A DNA stretch of 64,000 bases, taken from contig CAVPDG010000021.1 of assembly GCA_963702535.1 (NCBI GenBank), positions 62,001 to 126,000 of the forward strand. The letters run 5' to 3'. The notes below the pieces were generated by a model that made no database searches, was not told where the DNA came from, and saw only the letters and a program-made list of their open reading frames with translations. Positions 10,450-19,730 of this stretch are shown in pieces; positions within the stretch are counted from its first letter, which is position 1; the number at the start of each line of letters is the position of its first letter. Both the position numbers and the translations under genes were made by a program. Source of the stretch: CAVPDG01 sp963702535 (GTDB lineage: Bacteria; Chloroflexota; Anaerolineae; Anaerolineales; UBA4823).

Positions 10450-11313
10450 TTAGCCTTTGAGTCCAGTGATGGATATTCCCTGGATGATCTGGCGTTGGAA
10501 GATGATGAAGACGAGGATCGGGATAACCGCAGCGATCAGGAACGCCGTCATCTGCGAGTTGACGGTGGCGAAGGAGTTAGGGTCGTTATACCAGTTGATC
10601 AATTGGCTGACGGTGATGCTCTGGGCGTTCTTTGCTGCAACCATGGGCCAGATGAAGTTACCCCAGGTCATCATGAATGTCAGGATCGCCAGCGTGATCA
10701 ATGCATTGCGCGAGAGCGGCAGGACGATATGCCAGAAGCTGCCAAAATGGGAGGCGCCATCGATCTCCGCCGCGTCCATGATCTCCTTGGGGATGTCCTT
10801 GAAGAATTGGGTCAGCATAAACAAGCCGAAAGCAGAGGCGATACCGGGCAAGAACAAGCCATGGAGGGTATTCAGCCAGCCCAGGCGGGCGACCAGCAGG
10901 TAGGTGGGGATCAACGTCACCGCTGCCGGCACCATCAGGGAGAGCAAGATCACCGGAAACAGGATCTTCTTGCCCGGGAAGTCGAACAAGGCAAACTCAT
11001 ACGCCGCCATCGAGCACAGCGCCAGCGTGCCGACAATTGAGAAGAAACAATACAACAACGAGTTGCTGTAAGCGCGCAAGAAATAACTCTCTTTGAGCAC
11101 CATCCTGATGTTCTCAATCCCATCGATGAGCGAGGTGGGGTAGAAGCGGGGATTGAGAGCAATGGGGATACCCGCCGGGCTGAAAACGATATTGAACATC
11201 CACCAGATGGGGAACAGCGCCAGGATCAGAGCGATGATGCCCAAAATCCAGGCGATCACCCTGCCAAAGCTGGTGTGTATGTGTATTCTACGCGATCCTG
11301 TGCTCAGGCTCAT
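10450..11313 (-). CDS. Carbohydrate ABC transporter permease, MalG/UgpE type
   Basis: An intact 287-aa inner-membrane protein with six predicted helices. The EAA loop reads EIDGASHFGSFWHIVLPLSR, the contact site for the ATPase. The ATG at 11313 overlaps the stop of the partner permease by four bases (ATGA), so translation is coupled. It would form the heterodimeric channel with the upstream permease. No ATPase gene is present in the cluster; a shared MsmX/UgpC-type ATPase encoded elsewhere is presumed. Confidence 0.93.
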   Translation of the reverse strand: MSLSTGSRRIHIHTSFGRVIAWILGIIALILALFPIWWMFNIVFSPAGIPIALNPRFYPTSLIDGIENIRMVLKESYFLRAYSNSLLYCFFSIVGTLALCSMAAYEFALFDFPGKKILFPVILLSLMVPAAVTLIPTYLLVARLGWLNTLHGLFLPGIASAFGLFMLTQFFKDIPKEIMDAAEIDGASHFGSFWHIVLPLSRNALITLAILTFMMTWGNFIWPMVAAKNAQSITVSQLINWYNDPNSFATVNSQMTAFLIAAVIPILVFIIFQRQIIQGISITGLKG

Positions 11314-12201
11314 GTGTTATCCCTGCGCCGGACGATAAAAAGGATGGCTGTCACCGTCATGATCAGCCCGGTGAGGAAAAAGCCGTATGCGGAAGCCTCG
11401 CCGAACTTCAGCACGCCAAATGCCCGCCCGAACATATCCATGGTAGGGAAGAGCAAGCCCTTCAAAGTGCCGCCATAACCCTGGGTTGTGGAGAGTGTCA
11501 ACAACCAGGGGGCGTCGAAGACCTGCAAGGCGAAAATAAAGCCCTGGGCGATGACGAAGAACAGCACCGGCTCCAGTTGAGGGATGGTGATGTAGATCAC
11601 TTCCTGAAACTTGTTGGCGCCATCCACCCGGGCTGCATCGTAGTATTCTTCGGGGATGTTCTTGAGCCCTGCCAGGATGATCACCATATTCCATCCCGCC
11701 GCCCGCCACACGTCTACAGCCACCAGGGAGGGGATCATGGTGTGTGGATTTTTCAAAAAATTGATCGAACTCGAAGCCAAGCCATCCCAGCGCAAGGTTG
11801 AGCAGCCCGACTTCCGGAGCGTAAATCCAGCGCCAGATCGAGGCTGCCAGGAACAAAGGCATCATCGTCGGCACAAAATAAGCGCTGCGGAATATCCCCG
11901 ACCAGTTGCCTTTCAAGCTGTTGACGAATAAGGCTAATAGGAACGCCACCGTGATGCCGATCGGCACGGTGATGGAGACATATTTCAGCAAGTTGGTGAA
12001 CGAGCGGATGAAATCGCTCGATTTGAGCAAATTGATGTAATTCGTCCACCCAACATACTGCGCGGGATTGACGCTATCCCATTTGTACAGGCTGGTATTA
12101 AACCCCATGAAGATCGGGTAAAGAAAGAAGACCGTATAAAAGAAAAAGAATGGCAAGAGCATCAAGTAGTGCTTGAGGTTCTTCCTGATCCCTTTTCTCA
12201 T
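11310..12201 (-). CDS. Carbohydrate ABC transporter permease, MalF/UgpA type (frame broken)
   Basis: The start ATG at 12201 is preceded by GCGGAG. The first ~150 codons hold the first helices (HYLMLLPFFFFYTVFFLYP and on). A frame change near 11755, at neighbouring T and A runs, leads to the rest, including the EAA loop DAARVDGANKFQEVIYITIP. A shorter start further upstream adds non-conserved residues and is not preferred. Together with the following permease and the binding lipoprotein it forms a CUT1-type sugar importer. Confidence 0.88.
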
Positions 12202-12312
12202 CAACTTATTCTCCGCTGAGCAACTTTTTGATCGCCAGTCCGGAGGGACGACACCCCCGGTGAAGTCCGGTTCGTCGCCCCTCCACCTGGCAAAACTTTG
12301 CAATGGAGCGGA

Positions 12313-13698
12313 TTACTGCTCGGCGATGATGGCGTTGAGCTGCTCGATGAGAGCTGCTGCGCCTTCTTCGGGCGTCATCGCGCCGCTCGTGATCAGCGCC
12401 AGGTTATCCTGCAGCGCCTGGTAGTAGTTCCCCGGGTAGGGAGCTACGAACTGTGGCGGGCGCTCGCTGAGGGCTGATGCCGCGGCTGCAGCGGTGATCG
12501 CCAGGAGCGGGTCCTTCACTTCCCCATTGACCACATCGTTGACATTGAAGCGCCCGATGGTCTCCGCAACCTGCTTGAGCTGCGGCTCGTCCATCAGGTA
12601 CATGACGAACTGCCAGGTAAGGTCGAAGTTCTCATCGGTTGGATCGAAGCCGATGAATTCCGTGCCGCGTACGCCGCCCTTGTTATCGGGTGTGGCGCCG
12701 GGAATGAGGACGTAATCATACTCCAAACCGGTGTTTTTCTGCGCTTCCTGGTAGGTTGGATCCATCCAGGGACCGCCCGGCAGGAATGCGAGTTTATCGC
12801 TCAAGAAGAGGTCTGTGGTAGCCTGGTCCTGCATGCCCAGGTCGGTGCCATATTTCTTGGCTTCTTCCAGGAACTTAACGGTCTGGATATACTTTTCCGG
12901 GGTGATCTTGGTGACCTTGTTCTCGAAATCAATGCCCCACTCGTCATCCGTGGCTGCGCCGGCGTAGATATTGGTGAAATTCCACCAATCATCATAGACC
13001 GAAGGGAACGCAATGTAGCCCGCATCGCTGACCTTCTTCATCTGCTCAAGCCACTGATCCCAGGTCTCAATCGGCTCGTTGGGATCGATGCCAGCCGCCT
13101 TGAGCACCTTCAGATTGCGGTAGAGGAAGGTGGCATAACCGGTGTAAGGCACGCCCCACATGGCATTGGCTTCCGGCGTCATTTCCTGCACCATTGCCTC
13201 GTTAAACTGCGAGCGGAAAGCCTCCGGCTCAGCCATCCAGTTATCATAGACGTTACGCAGCGCGTTCACAGCCACGAAATTGGCGCCCATGCTGGTAGTA
13301 CCGGTATTGACATTGGGAAGCGTGCCACTGGCGGCGGATGAAATGGTTGCTGCGTTCAGCTCGTCGCCGCTTTTACCAACCATATTGATCTTGACGCCAG
13401 GGTGAGCCGCCTCAAATTCGGCGATGAACTTCTTCTGCAGGTCGCCCATGGGACCGGTGGCGTAATCGGGGAATGTCCAGTACTCCAGGCTGACATTCTG
13501 CACCGGCGCTTCTGTCACAACGGGGGCTTCTGTTGCCGCGGGAGCCTCGGTCGCAGCCGGAGCTTCTGTCGCTGCAGGAGCTTCGGTAGCCGCGGGCGGC
13601 TCGGTGGTGGGCTGCTGGATCGATTTCGGCGCGCAGGCGCCCAGTGTAAAAGCTGCCAGCAGCATCAGACATACAAACAAATATCCTTTATTCTTCAT
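12313..13698 (-). CDS. Sugar ABC transporter substrate-binding lipoprotein
   Basis: An intact 461-aa protein behind a GGAGGAG site. It has a lipoprotein signal (LAAFTLGACAPK), then an unstructured linker built of four to five copies of ATEAPA between residues ~30 and 62, then a family 1 extracellular solute-binding fold (EYWTFPDYATGP, KFIAEFEAAHPGVKINMV, LAFLPGGPWMD, GFDPTDENFDLTWQFVMYL). It captures the sugar at the cell surface and passes it to the two permeases downstream. It is the first gene of the operon, and the 285-base divergent region before it should carry the promoter. The near-identical linker repeats may vary in copy number. Confidence 0.92.
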   Translation of the reverse strand: MKNKGYLFVCLMLLAAFTLGACAPKSIQQPTTEPPAATEAPAATEAPAATEAPAATEAPVVTEAPVQNVSLEYWTFPDYATGPMGDLQKKFIAEFEAAHPGVKINMVGKSGDELNAATISSAASGTLPNVNTGTTSMGANFVAVNALRNVYDNWMAEPEAFRSQFNEAMVQEMTPEANAMWGVPYTGYATFLYRNLKVLKAAGIDPNEPIETWDQWLEQMKKVSDAGYIAFPSVYDDWWNFTNIYAGAATDDEWGIDFENKVTKITPEKYIQTVKFLEEAKKYGTDLGMQDQATTDLFLSDKLAFLPGGPWMDPTYQEAQKNTGLEYDYVLIPGATPDNKGGVRGTEFIGFDPTDENFDLTWQFVMYLMDEPQLKQVAETIGRFNVNDVVNGEVKDPLLAITAAAAASALSERPPQFVAPYPGNYYQALQDNLALITSGAMTPEEGAAALIEQLNAIIAEQ

Positions 13699-13983
13699 TT
13701 TGCTCCTCCGTTTTTATTTTTAGTCCTGGATCTGTTTCGGATAAATTGTCTGGTATGATGAATATATCTTCTACGCACACCTCCATTACAGAAGGATATC
13801 GATGGATGCTCGCAATCCCTGCCCAACAATAAACCCAAAGATTACACAACTATCATATTTCCAAAATCTCAGAAATTCCGCCAACTTTACGCCAATCCAT
13901 TGCCGTCTACCCCAGCGTGGCGCGAACCCCGCGTGGATTCGCAGGCGGCAGCGCTAAGGAGCCGCGCTCAGCGAGGAGAGCAG
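13699..13983. promoter_or_regulatory. Divergent intergenic region, sugar operon versus receiver-domain regulator
   Basis: No coding sequence was recognised. The stretch 13700-13880 is AT-richer than its surroundings (TATCATATTTCC, ATATATCTTC) and should hold promoters for the sugar-binding protein gene leftward and the regulator gene rightward. I could not identify a specific operator. Confidence 0.4.
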
Positions 13984-15225
13984 ATGGACAAAGCGCAGTT
14001 CCGCAATTCTCTCAAAGATATCCTCAATCACCTGGCGGATACCGCTTACCTGGAAAACAGCAGCCTGGCAAACCTGCTGCTGAGCGAGGAAGAGAGCCGG
14101 GGAGGCAACCGCATCCAGCTCCTGCGCAACAAGATCAGCGAAGGCATCGAAGTGCTCCGCCCGCCGGCGGATATCCCCACCCACGTCGCGGAGTGGCGCT
14201 GCTACCGCATCCTGACCCTGCGCTACTTGCGCGGCTTGGACCTTTACGTAATCGAAGACGAATTAGGCTTGAGCCAGCGCCAGGTACAGCGCGACCTCAA
14301 GAAGGGCATCGATGCCCTGGCATCCATCCTCTGGGAGCGCAGCCCTGCAGCTCGCGGAGACCTCAGCGCCGCAGAAAGCGCCAGCGGAGTCGCTGGCGAA
14401 TCTTACGACCTGGAAATGGTCAAGAAAGAGCTGATGAACTGGGAGATTACCTTCAACCTGTTCAACTTGAGCCAGACCATCGAGCAAGCCCTTCAGCTAT
14501 GCGAAGTTTTACTCAAATCCGACCTGCGCTCCCGGGTCGATTCATCAGGCGTGGACCCACAGATCAACGTGCGCATCGACCAGATCCTGACCAAGCAAGG
14601 CATGTACAAAATCCTCAGCATGGCTGGCGCTGGCGCGCAGGACGCCGAAATCACGATGCAGACGCGCCGGTTGAATGAGTTCTTCATCGAGCTGGCGGTT
14701 GAGTTCAAGCACAGCCAGCCCTTGAGCCAGGAGAATTGGGAGATCGCCCAGCTCTTCTACACCATCCAGGGCGTCAACCATAAGCTGGTGGAGATCCCGG
14801 GACAATCCACCATCACCATCATCCTGCCTCTCACACATCAAAAGAGCTGCCTGGTCATCGACGATGTCGTCTCGGTACGCCGCTTGATCGAGCGCATGCT
14901 GGGCTCTTACGGCATCCAGGTATTCGGCTTGGACGATGCCGGGCAAGCCCTGACGCTCGCCCAATGGATGAAGCCAGACTTTATCCTGCTGGATATCCTG
15001 ATGCCCAAGATGGACGGCTGGGAGCTGATCAAGCAGTTGAAATCTCACCCGGAGACGAGCGCCATACCCGTCATCATCTGCTCTGTGCTGTACGAGCCCG
15101 AGCTATCCCGGGCGGTGGGAGCGCAGGGATATATCCGCAAGCCGATCAACCGGCTGGAGCTGATCCGCGCCTTGCAGGAGCTGAAGCTCATCGACGGCGA
15201 CGAGAAGGAGCGCATGTCGGTTTAA
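13984..15225 (+). CDS. Regulator with N-terminal HTH and C-terminal response-regulator receiver domain
   Basis: The start is the ATG at 13984, after AGGAGAG. In 413 aa it has three parts. Residues ~65-115 resemble a sigma-region-4-like HTH (LTLRYLRGLDLYVIEDELGL then SQRQVQRDLKKGIDAL). The middle ~150 residues recall a degenerate histidine-kinase ATPase fold (VDPQINVRIDQILTKQGMYK, ending TITIILPL) without clear N or G boxes. The C-terminal ~120 residues are a complete receiver domain with phospho-acceptor Asp in DFILLDILMPKMDGW and the conserved Lys in YIRKPIN. Having the receiver at the C-terminus of an HTH protein is unusual. It is divergent from the sugar operon and may control it. DNA binding is inferred, not shown. 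Confidence 0.7.
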   Translation: MDKAQFRNSLKDILNHLADTAYLENSSLANLLLSEEESRGGNRIQLLRNKISEGIEVLRPPADIPTHVAEWRCYRILTLRYLRGLDLYVIEDELGLSQRQVQRDLKKGIDALASILWERSPAARGDLSAAESASGVAGESYDLEMVKKELMNWEITFNLFNLSQTIEQALQLCEVLLKSDLRSRVDSSGVDPQINVRIDQILTKQGMYKILSMAGAGAQDAEITMQTRRLNEFFIELAVEFKHSQPLSQENWEIAQLFYTIQGVNHKLVEIPGQSTITIILPLTHQKSCLVIDDVVSVRRLIERMLGSYGIQVFGLDDAGQALTLAQWMKPDFILLDILMPKMDGWELIKQLKSHPETSAIPVIICSVLYEPELSRAVGAQGYIRKPINRLELIRALQELKLIDGDEKERMSV

Positions 15226-15362
15226 TGGCAAACTTCCGGCAGTAACGCCTTTCAGAATGGATTATAGTGTAAGCATCCAGGGTAACGTCCCCTGCAAGCG
15301 GCAACGCCGGTTGGCAGAGCGACGATCCGGCGACAAACTGAAAGGATGGTAGCGCGAACGAT

Positions 15363-16506
15363 ATGGGCATGGAGAGGATCAGGGCTAAGTTCCCCAATGG
15401 CGTGCTGCGCACCCAGCACCCCTACTATATGGCTGAAGCCATCCGCGCCGTGCCAGGCTGCCTTTCTGCCTGCCTGGCTGACCCGGTGGTAGAGCCAGCG
15501 CGCCAGGCACTCAGCAGCTTTCCGGCAGAGCGCATCTTCATGGTTGGCTGCGGCACATCTTATAACGCCTGCCAGGCAGCCGCAACCCATTGCCGCGCCG
15601 TGCTCGGCATTCCCGCCTATGCCTTCGACGCCTATGATTTTTACACCGACGTGCCGCCCGAGGTGGACACAAAGACCCTGGTGATCTCCATCAGCCAATC
15701 CGGCGGCTCGCTCACCTCCTGCCTGGCGCAGGAAGCCGGGCGCGACCGCGGCGCGTTGACCGTGGGCGTCACCGGGGATCCCGCATCGCGCCTGGCGAAA
15801 TCCGCCGATTTCGCGCTGACCGATCCATACGGCATCGAATACCCCCTGGGGAAGACGCGCAGCTACCAGAGTTCCGCCTTGCTGGCAATTCTCGCCGGCA
15901 TGCTCGTAAACAATGCGCCCCAATTGGCGATGTTCCTGGCGCAGGGCAATGCGATCGCTGGTGCAATTGGCGCCGGTATGGCAGAGTCTGGAGCAGCACG
16001 GCAGCCAGGTCGCTCGCGACTGGGCGGAGCGCACGAGCCACTACATCCTGACCGGTTTTGGCGCCGAAAAAGCCAACGCCGACGAGATCGGGTTGAAGAT
16101 CATCGAAGTCGTCAGCGAGAGCACCACCGCCTTCGGTCTGGAGGAATTTACCCACGGACCCAGCGCCAGCTTCCGTTACGATATGGGCATCATCCTGATG
16201 CAAAGCGACGCCCGCACGCTGGAGAAGGCGCTGCGTATCGCCAACGGCGTTGCTATGTCGCAAGCGGCGCTGCTGGTCATCACCAGCCAGCCGGAAGCCG
16301 CCTGGCATCCAACAGCCTGGAAGATCGCCATCCCCAGGCTGGACGGCGCAGGGCGCTTCGGCTTCCTTGCCAGCGCCGTAGCTGCCCAGTGGGTGATGTA
16401 TTACCTGGCAATCGCCAAGGGCTTCAACCCGGATATCAACGGTCACGACCAGCACCCAGAGCTGGGTGATATCTTCGCCTATTTCTTCCCGCCGGGGACC
16501 CATTAA
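15363..16506 (+). CDS. SIS-domain sugar isomerase/deaminase-like protein (frame broken)
   Basis: Two SIS domains like those of the isomerase half of GlmS: VGCGTSYNACQAA and ISISQSGGSLTSCLA in the first, then, after a frame change near 15985, GFGAEKANADEIGLKI, FTHGPSASFRYD and a C-terminal HPELGDIF. No glutaminase domain is present, so it is closer to AgaS/FrlB-type sugar-phosphate isomerases or deaminases than to GlmS itself. It is followed after 25 bases by a ROK/PPGK kinase, which makes an amino-sugar or hexose catabolic pair plausible. The start could be the ATG at 15363 or the one at 15369; ribosome-site evidence is weak. Confidence 0.75.
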
Positions 16507-16531
16507 TCTCCCCTGACGTTGAGGCATTCCC

Positions 16532-17320
16532 ATGAACTTTCTCGGCATCGATATCGGCTGCACCTCCATCAAGTACGGCAGCGTCTACCTGGAAGAAGAG
16601 GTCCGGGTTGAAAATTTCGATTTCATTTTCATCTCCCAATCTTCCAGGATCAAGAAATACATCGATGCCCTGACCTACCTGATTGAGAGCATGGCGCCGT
16701 ACCAGGCGGTAGGCTTTGGCTTTCCCAGCGTGGTGCTGGAGAACAAAGTGCGCGAGACCACCCCGGAGTTCTCCGATATCTGGAAGCGGGTGGAGCCGCT
16801 CGTCTGCTCCAGAGGCATCCCCTACTGCGCTCTGAACGACGCCGACGCTGCCGGCGTGGCAGAAGTTTACCGCCGCGAGGCGGAAGAGCTGCGCAAAGGC
16901 GTGACCCTGGTGATCACGCTGGGCACCGGCGTCGGCTCGGCTGTCTTCTTGAATGGGAGACTGCTGCCAAATACGGAGTTTGGCATGTTAGAGATGCACG
17001 GTATGAAGGCAGAGGATTACATGGCTGCCTCGGTGAAGACGCGCGACTCGCTCTCCATCCCCGAATGGTCGGGCAGGCTGCAAGAGTACCTGCGCATTGT
17101 GGAAAAATTGCTGACGCCGGACCACATCGTGCTGGGCGGGGGCATCAGCGCCGAGTTCGAGGATTACCGTGCCTACCTGACCATCAGCACGCCGCTGCAG
17201 CCGGCATATTACCGCAACCAGGCTGGGGTTGTTGGGGCGAGCATCTACGCGGCATACAAGACCCACCAGTACGAGCTTGCTGGAAATTTGGGTACGGATC
17301 CAGTTTTTTATTCACGATGA
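16532..17320 (+). CDS. ROK-family kinase resembling polyphosphate glucokinase
   Basis: An intact 262-aa protein. The N-terminal phosphate motif LGIDIGCTSIKYG and the central LGTGVGSAVFLNG are ROK/hexokinase features. The following RLLPNTEFGMLEMHG is close to the PNTELGHLE stretch typical of polyphosphate glucokinases, which phosphorylate glucose with polyphosphate or ATP. GGGISAEFEDY near the C-terminus closes the fold. The zinc-binding Cys cluster of classical ROK repressors/kinases is absent, as in PPGK. It forms a pair with the SIS gene upstream. Substrate and phosphate donor are inferred. Confidence 0.8.
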   Translation: MNFLGIDIGCTSIKYGSVYLEEEVRVENFDFIFISQSSRIKKYIDALTYLIESMAPYQAVGFGFPSVVLENKVRETTPEFSDIWKRVEPLVCSRGIPYCALNDADAAGVAEVYRREAEELRKGVTLVITLGTGVGSAVFLNGRLLPNTEFGMLEMHGMKAEDYMAASVKTRDSLSIPEWSGRLQEYLRIVEKLLTPDHIVLGGGISAEFEDYRAYLTISTPLQPAYYRNQAGVVGASIYAAYKTHQYELAGNLGTDPVFYSR

Positions 17321-17371
17321 GTTTTATAACATAATCGCACCCCCGTCGGGATGTTGATGGAGGCGCAAGGC

Positions 17372-17405
17372 GATTTCAGCTGTTTTAAGTTGGTCAGCTG
17401 AAATC
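17372..17405 (+). terminator. Terminator-like inverted repeat after the ROK kinase gene
   Basis: Perfect 10-bp arms (17372-17381 and 17396-17405) with a 14-base loop, about 50 bases after the kinase stop. There is no clear T tract, so it may be a weak or factor-dependent terminator. Confidence 0.4.
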
Positions 17406-17478
17406 TCAATATCCCCTTTCCTGCTACTAGGATATTAGCCGATGTATAATCATTTATGCATAAGTGAGGAGATTCCAC

Positions 17479-17772
17479 ATGCGTAAAGAACTATTGATCA
17501 TTGGCGGCGCATTATTCGGCATTGGTTACCTCATTCAACTAACAACCCCGAGTGAAACTCCAACGAGTTACACTACTGCCATAGAGCTAACGATGACAGC
17601 GGTAATTTCCCTGATCCTACAGTGCTCAGGTCTGATTATATTGATTGCAGGTGGAGTATTAGCGTTAGTCAGAAAACGCGCCAGGGCTCCTAAATGCACA
17701 GAATGCGGAACGATTGTCCCATCAAATAACGACGAATATTGTAGAAACTGCGGTAAGCCGCTCTCAAAATAA
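17479..17772 (+). CDS. Small membrane protein with C-terminal zinc ribbon
   Basis: The start is taken as the ATG at 17479 after GTGAGGAGA. The 97-aa product has two hydrophobic helices (LLIIGGALFGIGYLIQL and LILQCSGLIILIAGGVLAL), a short basic linker and a zinc ribbon made of two CxxC knuckles (CTEC and CRNC). Such zinc-ribbon membrane proteins are widespread and uncharacterised. Base composition is lower in GC than that of its neighbours. It precedes the histidine kinase by 25 bases. No function can be assigned. Confidence 0.75.
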   Translation: MRKELLIIGGALFGIGYLIQLTTPSETPTSYTTAIELTMTAVISLILQCSGLIILIAGGVLALVRKRARAPKCTECGTIVPSNNDEYCRNCGKPLSK

Positions 17773-17797
17773 CCGTTTTTACATCCTGCCCAAATCA

Positions 17798-19184
17798 ATG
17801 AATACTTTACGTGATGATTCGCTAAAATACTGCCTGGGCTTCACCGTTGTCATTGGGCTGGCTCTGCTGTATGTCGGGATTTGGTCGCTCAATCCGGCGA
17901 CCTCAGCGGTGCAAACATGGGCCAGCTCGATGCGCCTGGATGTGTGGCTCGCCTGCGCCTGCTTCCTGGCAGGCGCGGCTGCCAGCAGCAGCTTGAAGCG
18001 GAAATCGTTTATGCTATCAGCCTGGATCTTATGCGCCAGCGCGGCATTGGGCGTGTTCGCAATTTTGCAGAATGCCGCCAACCCGTACGCCATCCTCGCT
18101 TTTCTCTTGCCCATCGCCTTTGCTGCTTTCTTAATGGATTGGCGCTCGGCGACTTTGTTTTCTACCCTGACCCTGGCGCCGGTCATTTACCTTCTGTCGT
18201 CTACCTTGACGGCGAAAACGATCGGCGTCGCCGGGATGCTCCCGCTTTTAGCGCTGGTCTCCTCCGCAGCTTTCATCATCATCAGCGTCAGCAGCCTGTT
18301 CGCCACCATCCAATGGTACGCCGAAAAATACAAAACCGCTCACCGCAACGAGCAGATCATCCGCGACAACGAAGCCAAGCTGGAGCGGCTGGTGAAAAGC
18401 CTCAACGACTACGAGCGCTACCTGCGCATCACCAACGACGAGCTGGTCATCGCCCGCGACGAAGCAGAAGAAGGCGCGCCACGTGAAGCAGATCTTCGTC
18501 CAGAACGTCAGCCACGAGCTGCGCACGCCGCTTAACCTGATCATCGGCTTCAGCGAGACGATGATCAACACGCCGGAGAACTATGGCGGCGTCAACTGGA
18601 CGCCTGAGCTGAAAGGCGACCTGGAGTGCATCTACCAAAACAGCCAGCACCTGAAATCACTGATCGATGACGTGCTCGACCTGGCAGCCCTGGAGAACAA
18701 AAAGCACGAGGTTGTGCTCGGTGATGTGGACCTGAACTCCCTGGTCAATGAAACGATCCTGATCAGCCAGGGATCTTACAGCGCCAAGGCGCTCAGCCTA
18801 AAAACCAGCCTGGCGCCGGGAAAACTGATGGTGCGCGCCGATGGCGTCAGGATCAAGCAGGTGATCCTCAACCTGCTCTCGAACGCCCTGAAATACACCA
18901 GTAAAGGCGGCGTCGTCATTGCCACCCGCCAGGAGGGCGTCATGGCGCGCCTCGACGTGCGCGATAGCGGCAAGGGCATCCCGAAGGATGCCCTGGATAA
19001 GGTTTTCGAGGCTTTCTACCAGGTGGATAAGCAGAGCAACCGCGAAGACAGCGGCACCGGTCTGGGTTTAGCCATCTGCAAAGAGCTGGTCGACCTGCAC
19101 GGGGGGGAGATGCGCATCACCAGCTCCGTGGGCAAAGGGACAACCGTCTCGTTTACCTTGCCGCTCGCCGTATCAAATCAGTAA
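17798..19184 (+). CDS. Membrane sensor histidine kinase (frame broken)
   Basis: It starts at the ATG at 17798. The first ~190 residues form six predicted membrane helices with almost no extracytoplasmic domain, then a coiled-coil linker. After a frame change near 18478 come the HisKA domain (FVQNVSHELRTPLN, phospho-acceptor His) and the HATPase domain with N box (NLLSNALKYT), G1 (DSGKGIP) and G2 (GTGLGLAI). It should autophosphorylate in response to a membrane or intramembrane signal. No partner response regulator lies next to it, so it is an orphan kinase. It converges on the DUF1573 gene with 26 bases between. Confidence 0.85.
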
Positions 19185-19210
19185 GGGTGAACCTTTCGGC
19201 TCTGCTGCGC

Positions 19211-19730
19211 TCAGGGCACCCAATTGGACAGCACAACCAGCTCTTTGGCGGGCAGCGCCGGATCGTTGGATTGGACTTTCACGCGGAAATCGTGCATGCC
19301 TTCCATTCCGCTGTGCATGGTGAAGGTCATAGAAAGCTGGGTGCTCTCGCCGGGCTTGAGGACCATCGAACCGAGGTCCACTTGCGGCGGTCAGCACCCT
19401 TCGACGACTTCGACCTTGGGTATTTCACTGATGCGCAAGTCCTGATCGCCCAAGTTGGATAGATTGAAGGTGGCTGTCACCGGTGTATCCACTTTTACAT
19501 CGCCGAAATCGATGCGCTCCTGGTCCACTTTCAGCGCCGGAGCGCCTCTCACTTCTATCGGAACAGCCGGAGTGGCTGGCTCGTTGCTGGTGTAGATAAA
19601 AATCGCAGCCAGGATCAGGAGCAGCGCCCCGCCCCCGATCAGGATGGATGGCATACCGGGTCTACCTGATCTCCCGGCGCCTTTGCCTTGTGTGAGTTGA
19701 AGGTTTCTTTCTTTGGCTGGTTGAGCTCAT
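19211..19730 (-). CDS. DUF1573-type membrane-anchored protein, probable selenoprotein (in-frame TGA after Cys)
   Basis: The ATG at 19730 overlaps the upstream stop as ATGA; a frame break near 19690 joins it to the next ATG at 19654, before a membrane helix (SILIGGGALLLILAAIFIY). The periplasmic part is a DUF1573 beta-sandwich: RIDFGDVKVDTPVTATFNLS, then VEVVEGC, an in-frame TGA at 19393-19391 (codon 88 counting from 19654), then PPQVDLGSMVLKPGEST, FTMHSGMEGMHDFRVKV and a normal TGA stop. The frame is the same on both sides of the internal TGA, so no indel is needed. DUF1573 proteins usually have a Cys cluster at this spot, so the TGA replaces the second of two neighbouring cysteines. A SECIS-like hairpin begins 11 bases downstream. 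Selenocysteine is inferred; a TGC/TGT-to-TGA base error is the main alternative. Confidence 0.7.
19360..19379 (-). promoter_or_regulatory. Candidate bacterial SECIS element in the DUF1573 gene
   Basis: Read on the minus strand, 11 bases after the internal TGA: arm GGACC (19379-19375), arm TCG, loop GTT (19371-19369), arm CGA, one bulged T (19365), arm GGTCC (19364-19360). All eight base pairs are Watson-Crick, the apical loop starts with G, and it opens 19 bases after the TGA. E. coli fdhF SECIS also has 11 bases before its upper stem, a bulged U three pairs below the loop (on the other strand of the stem) and a G/U-containing loop. The hairpin is read directly; the SelB-binding role is inference. 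Confidence 0.6.

Noticed and set aside
12313..13698. The ATEAPA repeats as a CRISPR-like or tandem DNA element
   Set aside because: They are in frame within the lipoprotein and form the usual flexible linker after a lipoprotein signal.
19391..19393. TGA as a general sense codon (Trp or Cys)
   Set aside because: TGA ends many genes in the window, often in ATGA overlaps with the next start, so it is a functional stop here.
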